DNA from: Gillisia marina
GTDB taxonomy: Bacteria; Bacteroidota; Bacteroidia; Flavobacteriales; Flavobacteriaceae
Direction of reading: 5' to 3'
Assembly: GCF_000258765.1 (NCBI RefSeq)
Contig: NZ_AJLT01000012.1
Location: forward strand, 31,096-95,095
DNA: 64,000 nt
The notes beneath the pieces were generated by a model. The model searched no databases. It saw only the letters and a list, made by a program, of their open reading frames with translations, and was not told where the DNA came from. A program made the position numbers and the translations under genes. Positions 1 to 8,768 of this stretch are shown in pieces. Position 1 is the stretch's first letter; each line of letters opens with the position of its first letter.

Positions 1-5
1 CAGCA

Positions 6-1773
6 TTAGCGGGGGTTTAGAGTAACATCTTCGGTTTTACTTGTAATATTTCGGATGATACTATCCAATTCTTTGGCAGAAGAATTAATATGCTCTAATA
101 ATTCAGATTGCTCATCTATATTAGGGTAATTTTGAATAAGGTCTACTAATCCCATAATCCTTGCCAAAGGAGCCCGAACCACATGAGACTGTGTCCAAGC
201 AATATCTTTTAATCTGCTGTTATGGTCTTCTATGGTTTGAATGTAGTTTTGAATCTCTGTAATATCTTGCATAGCACCAATTATACGAATGGTGCTACCG
301 TTTTCATCTGTAATTAGATAACTTCTATCTAAAATATACTTATAGCTCCCATCTGCACATTTAAATCTATATTCAATTTGAATATGTCCAGACCTAAGTT
401 TTTGTACTTGTTTCGAATATCTTCGAACCCGTTCCATATCCTCCGGGTGCAGTTTACTGTTCCACCAATTACCGGTATTAACTATGTCACTTTTAGAATA
501 GCCAAAAACAGTTTCTATCCCTTCATTATAATACATTTTGTCATTTAAAACATCGTAGTCTGTAATGGTATCACTAGTTGCCTTTGCAACAATATCATAG
601 CGCTTTAAGCTATGAATTAATTTTTTCTCTTGCTTGATGAATTCTGTTATATCCCTTGAATTAGCAACCAAGCCATTTACAGACATGTCGTCATTTAAGT
701 TGGTAATTATAGTCTCTATATAACGCCACTTATTAGTTGAAGTCTTAATTCTATAAGAAGGAATCTGAACTCTCCTATTATCTTTTAATTTTAACAAATG
801 TTCCTTTACACTTTCAACATCATTTTCATGGATATAATGGAAAAAATTATTCTGAATCATATCCAGATCGGAGATCCCTGTCATTTGCAAAGAGGAAGGA
901 CTTACATATGATAATTCACCATCAAAATTCATAATCATTATTAAATCTGAAGCATCCTGCACTAACGCCCTAAAGCGTTTCTCACTACATTTTAAAGCTT
1001 GCTCTGCATCTAACTGAGCAGTGATATCCTTGGCTTGTGTAACGCGTGCTTCCCTACCATCAAATTCTATAGGATTGCTTTTAATTTCCATGTGCACAAT
1101 TTCACCATTTTTTTTTATGGTGTTTCACAGTTACCCCAAATTTATCATGATAGTTGTTTTGCCATGCGGTTTCAACTTCCTCATATATATCCTTTGTCCA
1201 AAGATCACGAACATTCATTGTTAGAAATTCATCTTTAGAATATCCATATAAAGCTACAGCAGCATCGTTTACATTTAAAAACTCTAATGTGTGTTTGTCC
1301 AACACCCACATTGGTAATGGGCTAAAATCAAATAGTGCTTTATATTTTCTCTCAGATTCATTTAATTTAAAATCGATGCTTTTACGCTCTATACTATAAA
1401 AGATACTTTTTGCTAATTGAGAGGAACTTAAATCATCCTTTAATAAATAATCTGAAATTCCCAAAGACAAAGTTTTTACTCCAAATTGTTTATTAGCAAA
1501 ACCTGTGAGAACAATTATGGGTGTATTGGGAGCAAGACCTACCATATTTGTAACCAAGGCTTCACTATCCTGCACATCTGGCAGAGATAGATCTAGCAAT
1601 ACAACCTTAAAGTTATGATCTCGGCTTAGATTACCTTTAGCTTCTTTAAAAGTTGATGCTCGAGTTAAGTTAATTTGTAAATGTTCTTCGCTTAAATATT
1701 CTTCGATTAAGATATAGTCCCCTATATGATCTTCTACTACAAGTATATCTAGAACTCCTGTATTATAAGTCAT
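6..1773 (-). CDS. Response regulator with PAS domains and HisKA-like C-terminus (frameshifted as sequenced)
   Basis: Signal-transduction protein. An N-terminal receiver domain (about residues 8-130, starting LDILVVEDHIGD, phospho-acceptor Asp in VVLLDLSLPD) is followed by at least three PAS domains. The end is a helix pair containing QSHVVRAPLARIMG, which resembles a HisKA H-box. There is no HATPase domain before the stop, so it cannot autophosphorylate as a normal kinase; I believe similar HATPase-less proteins occur in Flavobacteria. As sequenced it is two frames, 1102-1773 and 6-1097. They join if the nine-base T run at 1108-1116 loses one base, giving KKNGEIVHMEIK across the second PAS domain and a 588-residue protein. 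It lies 7 bp after the single-domain receiver and is probably the last gene of the sensor operon. Confidence 0.8.
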
Positions 1774-1780
1774 ATAAGCT

Positions 1781-2212
1781 TTATTTGAAAACAGGAAGTT
1801 GTACTGTAGATAACCAAAACTTCTCTATTGAAGAAATAACCTTGGCAAAATCATCGGCATCCACAGGTTTAACAATATAACAGTTAGCTTGATTTTTGTA
1901 ACATTCGCTTATATCATTTTTTGAAGAAGAGGTGCTAAGCATTATTACTGGTATGTGTTTAATGTTAGAACTCTGTTTTATTTTCTTTAAAACCTCATGC
2001 CCATTCATTTTAGGCAAATTAATATCTAACAAAATGAGATCTGGAGTAATCGCCGAATTGTATTTTTCTTTCTTTTCTAAGAATAACAAGGCCTCCCAAC
2101 CATCTTTTACAACATGAAGTTCTTTTAATATGTGCCCTTCTAGTAAGGCTTCTGTAGTTAAAAGAATGTCGCCTTCATTATCTTCAATAAGTAGAATATT
2201 AATAGGGTTCAT
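1781..2212 (-). CDS. Single-domain response regulator (Rcp1/CheY-like)
   Basis: A 143-residue stand-alone receiver. The acidic pocket is in ILLIEDNEGD, the phospho-acceptor Asp in LILLDINLPKMNG, the switch Ser/Thr in IMLSTSSSKND and the conserved Lys in YIVKPVD. This spacing is typical of the Rcp1-type regulators that pair with PAS- or phytochrome-type kinases. No output domain is present, so it probably acts in a phosphorelay or by protein contact. It lies 33 bp downstream of the large PAS kinase and 7 bp upstream of the receiver-PAS protein on the same strand, so the three are probably co-transcribed. Its target is not visible in the sequence. Confidence 0.88.
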   Translation of the reverse strand: MNPINILLIEDNEGDILLTTEALLEGHILKELHVVKDGWEALLFLEKKEKYNSAITPDLILLDINLPKMNGHEVLKKIKQSSNIKHIPVIMLSTSSSKNDISECYKNQANCYIVKPVDADDFAKVISSIEKFWLSTVQLPVFK

Positions 2213-2245
2213 ATGGTAATTTTTAATGGGGCTGTCTCAAATATA

Positions 2246-5200
2246 CTAATTTTGTTTTTTAATTGTGATATGGAAGGTACTTCCTTTATTTATTTTCGAA
2301 CTCACCCAAATTTTTCCACCATGATTTTCAATAATCTTTCTGCAAATTGCCAAACCAATACCAGTACCAGAATATTGGTCTTTGCTATGTAACCTTTGAA
2401 AAACTACAAATATCTTTTCGAAAAATTGCTCTTCAATACCAATACCATTATCTGCAATATCTATTTGCCAATACTCTAAAAATTCTATTATTTCTATTTT
2501 AATTTCAGCTTTATTCTCGGAATTCTGATATTTTAAAGCATTCGTTATTAAATTGGATAATACCCGTTGCAAAGGAATTGGAGCGGCATAAATTTTAGGA
2601 AGCTTATCAAATATTATTTCTCCCTGCGCCTCTATGAAAAGATCTCTATGTAAACTTTTTATCTCATTAATCATTACATTTAAATCTATTTCCTCGAGCT
2701 GATAATCCATTCTTCCAACACGTGAATATTCCAAAAGATCTAAAAGAATCTGTCGCATTCTAACAGCGCCATCTGTAGCGTAAAAAATATATTGTTGGGC
2801 TTTTGGATCTAATTGATCTTTATACTTTTTATTTAACTGAGTTAGAAAACTAGTAACCATCCTTAATGGCTCCTGAAGATCATGAGAAGCTATATAAGCA
2901 AATTGTTCTAATTCGGCATTCGAGGTTGCCAATTCATTCGCTCGATGCTTCAATTTAGAATTCAATTGTTCTAGGGCAATCGCATTCTGTTTTAATTGAC
3001 TAATATCTTGAAGAGATCCTATCATTCTTATAGGAATACCCTCTTCATTTCTTGTAATTAATCCCCGATCTATTACTATAGAAATTTCTTTATCTGCTTT
3101 TATCAATCTATATTCATATTCCCATATATCTACGGAATTATCTTCCATGGCACTCTCGAGGCTCGCAACTACTTGCTCTTTGTCATCGGGGTGCAATTGA
3201 TTCTCCCAATGCTCTAAGCCTTTATCCAAAGGAGGGATTGCATATCCAAAAGAACTAAAATAGGCCTCGCTCCACTCCAAAGTGTCTTGCGGGATATCCC
3301 AATCGTATATAGCTTCATGGGTAACTTTTGTAATAAGATCGTAACGTTCTTTGGCTATTCTAATCTCCTCACCTGCCCTCTTTTTCGTTGTAATATCTTT
3401 AAAATAAACTGACAGACCCGAAGCACTAGGATATGCATTCACCTCGAACCAAGTATCATAGGGTGCAAAATAATCTTCAAAAGAGACTTTTTTTCTTGTT
3501 TTAAATGCTTTTGAATAATTTTTATATGAAATGGATTCTTTAGCCTCTGGAAAGAAGTCCCATAGGTTTTTATTTAAAATAACATCTTTGGGAATCCTAA
3601 ACAATTTTTCAGCCTCACTATTAAAATAGGTAATTACCCAATCTTTCGTCATGGAGAAAAAACCATCTGTAATGCTTTCCAGAATATTATTAACCTGATC
3701 GTTATATTGCTTTAACTCTTTCTCATAATTTTTACGGTGAGAGATATCTGTATGAATTCCATATACAGCAATTAATTCGTTATTTTGATTAAGAATTGGT
3801 CCGCCGCTAAATTGATAATCTAAAACTTCTTTAGATTTATTTATCAGCTGAATATCTCCATTCCAAGGCTTTCCGCTTAGAAGTTGATTATAAATTTGCT
3901 TTCCTTGGGCTAGATTTTTAAACGTAGATTTAATTTTGGTGATATAACCCATTTCATTTTCACCGTAACCCAATGCTTTCTTAAATGAATCATTAAAGTA
4001 AACATCATCTGTTTTTAAGTCCAGTATGCTTACTCCTTCTGAAAAGTTCTCAATTATATTTTTAAATTTCAGCATTTCTAAATTCGCGGTCTTTAATGGA
4101 GTTACGTCTAACCCAAAAAGATTAATGACTTCATTATCTGAAATAATCTCCGAAGGGGTCCAAGAAATCCATTTCCAATCTCCGCATTTAGTTCTACATC
4201 TGCCTTCAAAAGATCGTGGCTTATAGCCTTGCGTAACTTCATTCAATCTTTCAAAAGAAACTGCTACCTCGTCTGAATGCAGAAATTCATGATAAGGAGT
4301 ATTTAATAATTCTTCTTCAGAAAAACCAAAGATTTTAGTAAAGGAGGGGCTTACTTTTTTTAGATACCCGTCCATGCCAATAACCGCAATTAAATTTGGA
4401 GAATCTTTGAAAAGATTATTAAGTTGAGATTCTGCATTTTTTCGTTGGATATCACTCGAAATCTGTAAGCTTAATCTATTTAAAATTTCCTTGATAATGC
4501 CAAGTTCCCTATCCATTTTTCCATAAAAAGTAAGTACCTGAATTACTTTTTTATCAAAAATGATAGGCACTCCAACTAAAACACTATTAGATTCTTTATT
4601 TAAAAAGATTTCGGTTTTATGAGATTCTAATACATCCCCAACTAGATTTTGAGGCGAACTTAGATTTCTAATTTCTAAACCAATGCCACTATCTTCTTTC
4701 TTTTTATAATTTGCCGTTTCCTTTACATTAGGATTGGTATGACTCACTTCCCAAGCCTGAGCAACGTCAAAATTAAAATACTCAGAGATTGCAGATATCG
4801 TTTCAAATAAACCTTGTTGTAAGTTTTCTGACATTCGTAAAGAATCGATTAGCTTTGAAACTAATTTCTGCTCTTGTTCCAACTCGTAGCTTTCAGTAAT
4901 ATTACGAGCTATCCCAACCAATCCTATCACTTCGCCTTCCCCAGTTTTAAATGGCACTTTGGTTAATAGTATCACCTCCTTTTTACCATTGTGATCATAG
5001 ACAATATCCTTTCTATTGATAACGGGTTTGTCATTTTCCATAACTAACCGATTATCTTTCATTATTTCCAAACCTTCCTCTACCGGTAAATATTCTGTAG
5101 GTAGTTGATTTAAAATGTCCTTCTCGCTATCCCTCCCTAGATATTCTGAATAGAACCTCTTATTAGCAAGCATAACTTCATCTTTCTTATTTTTTACAAA

Positions 5201-6442
5201 AATATAATCCGGGATATTATCTATAATTGCCCTTAAAATATTTCGTTCTTCTTCCAGTTTAGATTTAACAGCATTCATCTCTGATGCATTCTTGGCTATG
5301 CAAAAATTTAATTGCTCTTCTTCTACCCATTTAGCAGACCATACCATTGGAACAATAGACCCATCCTTCTTTTTATACCTATTAGAAAAATTAGTCTTAT
5401 TATTTCCTTCCATAATTTCGGTAGCAACGAGTTCTGTTTTATCCCAATCTTCCTTAATAACAAGATCCATATATTTAGTGCCACTTAATTCCTCAGGGGT
5501 ATAACCCCACATTTTAATACAGGCTTCGTTTACTTCTACAAAATTCCCATGTTTATCTATCGTACAAATAACATCTAAAGATTGATCCAGAATAGTTTTA
5601 TAACGATGTTCCAGATCTTTTGTGTGTTTTTTATTCAGTTCAACCTCTGTAATATCTTTAGCAATCCCAAATACGCCGGTTATTTTTCCATCTATTATAA
5701 TTGGAAAATTCGTGATGTTTATAATTATTTCAGTCCCCTTAAAGCTCCGCATATTCGTATTATAATTCTGAAATTCACCTTTTACAGCATTGAAAAAATG
5801 GTTGAGAACCATTGCTTGGTCTTTCTCGGGAATAAGTGGCAGAAAACTATGCTTTAATATTTCTGAAATTGAAATTTCAGCCATTTTACATGCGCTCTCA
5901 TTTGCACTTATAAAGTTACCTTGCAAATCGAAAGAATACACAGCGTCTGGGTGGTTATTGAATAGTGACGCAAAGACTTGGGAAGTCTTATTTAAAATTT
6001 CAACTTTTTTAGATGATTCATTTATATTTGAATTGGTTTCTTCATTATAAAATGAATCTACTGCTAAAATATGAATCTCTATGAATTCAATCTTATCTTT
6101 TTGAACAGGAATTAATCTAAAGCGAAAATTCTTATTTACCTCAATACTTTTTATGATTGTACTGGCTTGATAACCCAATAGAGCCTCTTTAAATAGATTT
6201 AAAAATTCTTCTAAGTATTCGGTTGAAATTATACCAAATAAACTTTCATTTACTTTTAGAGAACTCTTATAATTAGCTGTAATAAAATCAATTGTTGCAG
6301 AATCTATACTTTGTACTTTTCCGTTAAGATCTACTTTAATAATATAGTCAGAATTATTCTTTGTAGATTGAACAATCTGATTATTTAATATTTCAGAGAT
6401 TAGGGATTCCCTCTTTAATTTTACAGAATTTTGGCTAGACAT
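2246..6442 (-). CDS. Multi-PAS sensor histidine kinase
   Basis: A 1398-residue kinase with no clear signal peptide or membrane segment, so probably cytoplasmic. It has about seven PAS domains (roughly residues 30-130, 155-270, 280-395, 400-520, 670-785, 790-905, 910-1020) and a PAS_3-type domain near 1030-1150. A GAF-like stretch lies near 530-665. A short coiled coil leads to HisKA, with the phospho-His in YIASHDLQEPLR (about 1185). HATPase_c has N-box RVLSNLITNALKYQ, DNGIGI and GTGIGLAICRKI. This phytochrome-like kinase core usually signals to Rcp1-type receivers, which matches the next gene. The signal sensed cannot be told. The frame is intact over 4.2 kb. Confidence 0.9.
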   Translation of the reverse strand: MSSQNSVKLKRESLISEILNNQIVQSTKNNSDYIIKVDLNGKVQSIDSATIDFITANYKSSLKVNESLFGIISTEYLEEFLNLFKEALLGYQASTIIKSIEVNKNFRFRLIPVQKDKIEFIEIHILAVDSFYNEETNSNINESSKKVEILNKTSQVFASLFNNHPDAVYSFDLQGNFISANESACKMAEISISEILKHSFLPLIPEKDQAMVLNHFFNAVKGEFQNYNTNMRSFKGTEIIINITNFPIIIDGKITGVFGIAKDITEVELNKKHTKDLEHRYKTILDQSLDVICTIDKHGNFVEVNEACIKMWGYTPEELSGTKYMDLVIKEDWDKTELVATEIMEGNNKTNFSNRYKKKDGSIVPMVWSAKWVEEEQLNFCIAKNASEMNAVKSKLEEERNILRAIIDNIPDYIFVKNKKDEVMLANKRFYSEYLGRDSEKDILNQLPTEYLPVEEGLEIMKDNRLVMENDKPVINRKDIVYDHNGKKEVILLTKVPFKTGEGEVIGLVGIARNITESYELEQEQKLVSKLIDSLRMSENLQQGLFETISAISEYFNFDVAQAWEVSHTNPNVKETANYKKKEDSGIGLEIRNLSSPQNLVGDVLESHKTEIFLNKESNSVLVGVPIIFDKKVIQVLTFYGKMDRELGIIKEILNRLSLQISSDIQRKNAESQLNNLFKDSPNLIAVIGMDGYLKKVSPSFTKIFGFSEEELLNTPYHEFLHSDEVAVSFERLNEVTQGYKPRSFEGRCRTKCGDWKWISWTPSEIISDNEVINLFGLDVTPLKTANLEMLKFKNIIENFSEGVSILDLKTDDVYFNDSFKKALGYGENEMGYITKIKSTFKNLAQGKQIYNQLLSGKPWNGDIQLINKSKEVLDYQFSGGPILNQNNELIAVYGIHTDISHRKNYEKELKQYNDQVNNILESITDGFFSMTKDWVITYFNSEAEKLFRIPKDVILNKNLWDFFPEAKESISYKNYSKAFKTRKKVSFEDYFAPYDTWFEVNAYPSASGLSVYFKDITTKKRAGEEIRIAKERYDLITKVTHEAIYDWDIPQDTLEWSEAYFSSFGYAIPPLDKGLEHWENQLHPDDKEQVVASLESAMEDNSVDIWEYEYRLIKADKEISIVIDRGLITRNEEGIPIRMIGSLQDISQLKQNAIALEQLNSKLKHRANELATSNAELEQFAYIASHDLQEPLRMVTSFLTQLNKKYKDQLDPKAQQYIFYATDGAVRMRQILLDLLEYSRVGRMDYQLEEIDLNVMINEIKSLHRDLFIEAQGEIIFDKLPKIYAAPIPLQRVLSNLITNALKYQNSENKAEIKIEIIEFLEYWQIDIADNGIGIEEQFFEKIFVVFQRLHSKDQYSGTGIGLAICRKIIENHGGKIWVSSKINKGSTFHITIKKQN

Positions 6443-6596
6443 AAGAATTGGTTAGGGTAAAGTGGGCTTTCAATCCTAAAAGGTAGAAAAGTTTACTTTA
6501 TAAAGCAAAGAACCTAGAATAAACCAAAAAAGTTATAGATTAAAATCTACAATGTTAATTGAGAGAGCTTCAAAAAAAAATTATTCAGCTCTAGAT

Positions 6597-7934
6597 TTAA
6601 AATAATTTTTTGCTTAGTTGAACTCCCGCTCCCAAATTTGGGGATTGGCTATCATTAAAATCTGTACCAACTTGAAGGTTGACATCAAAAGTATCTTGCC
6701 ACACTCTAAGATCCAAGTAAGTAGATAGTACTGTATTCTTTTTAAAATTACGCGCTCCTTTCGCCCCATAATTTTTTCTATAACTTGTTAAGAATTTATA
6801 AGGCATATTTCCTATCACTCCAGAAATTCCAGCATGATGCACAATTATCTTATTATTACTTATCCTAAATCTTTCATCATCCAATGTTATAAATGGCACG
6901 CCTAAAATCCTTCTTTCATAGGTCCAACCCGATCTATATAAATTATTATTAAAATAATTATCATTACCATCGGTAGTAATGTCTTCATCACTTTGGTCTC
7001 TCGTATAGTAAAACTCGTACATAAAAGAATTAATTAAATTATCTGATTCCGGGCTTTCTACAAAGATTCCATATCTCCCATCGGGAGTATTTCTTAATAC
7101 TCTACCAGAACCGTCTTCAAATAGGTGATTATATAAAATTTCAACTTTATAGTCATTAACCGAAGTATTTATATAGACCTCGTAGCTTCCAAGATGATTT
7201 CCAAGGGCATTTGCTTCCTGTCCACCTACATTGTTATTTCCTTCTTTTCCGATAAAAACATTTGTATAATCTCCAAAACTTCCTGGCAATTTTCCGAAAT
7301 CGGGTGCATCTCCTGCCCATTGAACAAAATGTTGAAGTCCAACTTTGATTTTGAAATTATTTATTTTATCAAAAATTATATGAAAACTTTTATGATGAAT
7401 TCTTGTATTTTCAACATGCCTTTCATCATCCGTTATAAATTCTTCTAGAGTACCGTCTATACTTAAACCAGACTTTTTAGATATGGTTATTGGATTTTTA
7501 AGCGAAAAACTAATTCCAGGTAAAGGTCTTGCATTTAAAGACCAAAGAATATTCTGATTACTTGCACTTAAGCCATCATATAATTCATCTTTCTGCTTTC
7601 TTCCTGCATGAACCTTTAACCAATAATTCTCAAGCATTATATAGGATTCATCTAGTTGTAATTTTTCTGTATAGCCATCATGAAACAATCCTCCAACTCC
7701 TACTTCCAATCTCGCGTGTCTTGTAAATTGGTAAGTAGCCTTGCCACTAAAAAATGCTGAGATATTACTTGATTCATCTATCCGCCCCCGCTGATTACTA
7801 TGAATCCAAAATGGCGATTCTTCTTGGGAATATACAATCCCTGTTAAGGCCCCAAAACCTTCGTACTTTACCTGTTGAGCATTTAATAAGAGAGAACCAC
7901 TTAAAATAAGCAGAAAGGTTAATGAAAGTTTCAT
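6597..7934 (-). CDS. Wzi-like capsule assembly outer-membrane protein
   Basis: A 445-residue exported protein. The signal peptide is MKLSLTFLLILSGSLLLNAQ, followed by alternating aromatic/polar strands typical of an outer-membrane beta-barrel, including ESPFWIHSNQRGRIDESS and KVHAGRKQKDELYDGLS near the N-terminus. This matches the Bacteroidota 'capsule assembly Wzi family'. In Enterobacteria, Wzi is an outer-membrane lectin that helps attach capsule; here that role is inferred from family and position. The gene ends about 150 bp before the sensor-kinase start and is divergent from the PHP phosphatase. It lies next to the Wza/Wzc export genes. The start is fixed by the signal peptide. Confidence 0.82.
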   Translation of the reverse strand: MKLSLTFLLILSGSLLLNAQQVKYEGFGALTGIVYSQEESPFWIHSNQRGRIDESSNISAFFSGKATYQFTRHARLEVGVGGLFHDGYTEKLQLDESYIMLENYWLKVHAGRKQKDELYDGLSASNQNILWSLNARPLPGISFSLKNPITISKKSGLSIDGTLEEFITDDERHVENTRIHHKSFHIIFDKINNFKIKVGLQHFVQWAGDAPDFGKLPGSFGDYTNVFIGKEGNNNVGGQEANALGNHLGSYEVYINTSVNDYKVEILYNHLFEDGSGRVLRNTPDGRYGIFVESPESDNLINSFMYEFYYTRDQSDEDITTDGNDNYFNNNLYRSGWTYERRILGVPFITLDDERFRISNNKIIVHHAGISGVIGNMPYKFLTSYRKNYGAKGARNFKKNTVLSTYLDLRVWQDTFDVNLQVGTDFNDSQSPNLGAGVQLSKKLF

Positions 7935-7954
7935 ATAAAAATTAAATAAGTGTA

Positions 7955-7971
7955 AAGATGCTCAGCATCTT
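7955..7971. promoter_or_regulatory. 17-bp inverted repeat in divergent intergenic region
   Basis: Perfect arms AAGATGCT and AGCATCTT flank one central C, 21 bp upstream of the Wzi-like start (minus) and 48 bp upstream of the phosphatase start (plus). The symmetry and position between divergent genes suit a dimeric repressor or activator operator. With a single-base centre it would be a poor RNA hairpin, and there is no following T run. No cognate regulator is encoded nearby. The function is inferred only. Confidence 0.4.
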
Positions 7972-8018
7972 ATTTTAGTGATAAAAATATGTAATTTTAT
8001 GCGATATAATTAAACTTT

Positions 8019-8762
8019 ATGATTTCCATTTTCAGAAAAAAAGAATTCCTAGTAGACCATTTGCAAGGAATTACAGATATACACAACCATATTTTACCTG
8101 GGATTGATGATGGGGCACAAAATATAGAAGACTCTATTAGTTTACTTGAGAAATTTAGTGATATAGGAATTAGTAAATTTATTGCGACACCACATATAAT
8201 GAACGACTATTATCCTAACACTCCAAAAACAATAAATAATGCTCTAGCGCTTTTAAATAAGGGAATTAGCGAAAATGAAAAATTAAAAAATACTGAAATA
8301 CATTTTGCTGCAGAATATATGATGGATCAAAATTTTTTAGATCTAATGAAAACCGAGAAGCTTTTACCATTGAAAGATAATATGGTTCTTGTTGAAATGT
8401 CCTATTTCCAGGCCCCTATTAATTTGAATGAGATTTTATTTAAGCTTCAAACCAACGGATATAAACCAGTTTTAGCCCATCCTGAGAGATATGCATTTTA
8501 TCATGCTAAAGATTTATCTAAATATGAAGATTTGAAAAATAGAGGTTGTTTATTCCAATTAAATACGTTATCACTCACTCCCCATTATGGAAGCAATATG
8601 CAAAAATTCGCATATAGACTATTGGAAAACGGTATGATCGACTTTATTGGCAGCGATGCGCATAGAATTCAACATATAGAAAAATTACAAGCCATAAAGT
8701 TGGAAAAAAAACATCTAAATAAAATAGATAAAGTACTTACTAAAACGAGAGATGAGTTTTAG
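8019..8762 (+). CDS. PHP-family protein-tyrosine phosphatase (CpsB/YwqE-like)
   Basis: A 247-residue PHP-domain phosphatase of the Mn-dependent CpsB/CapC/YwqE group, which dephosphorylates bacterial tyrosine kinases of polysaccharide export. Metal-binding motifs are DIHNHILPGIDDGA (about residues 20-33), ATPHIM near 57, AAEYM near 101, LAHPERY and IGSDAHR. There is no signal peptide, so it is cytoplasmic. It is the only plus-strand gene in the first 49.7 kb. It runs tail-to-tail into the Wzc-type kinase with only 6 bp between the stops, so its expected substrate is the neighbouring kinase. No terminator hairpin is visible between the two. Confidence 0.9.
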   Translation: MISIFRKKEFLVDHLQGITDIHNHILPGIDDGAQNIEDSISLLEKFSDIGISKFIATPHIMNDYYPNTPKTINNALALLNKGISENEKLKNTEIHFAAEYMMDQNFLDLMKTEKLLPLKDNMVLVEMSYFQAPINLNEILFKLQTNGYKPVLAHPERYAFYHAKDLSKYEDLKNRGCLFQLNTLSLTPHYGSNMQKFAYRLLENGMIDFIGSDAHRIQHIEKLQAIKLEKKHLNKIDKVLTKTRDEF

Positions 8763-8768
8763 CAGTAA

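Noticed and set aside
1021..1399. Plus-strand ORFs across the receiver-PAS gene
   Set aside because: They are reverse-frame shadows of conserved receiver and PAS sequence, with no recognisable domain of their own.
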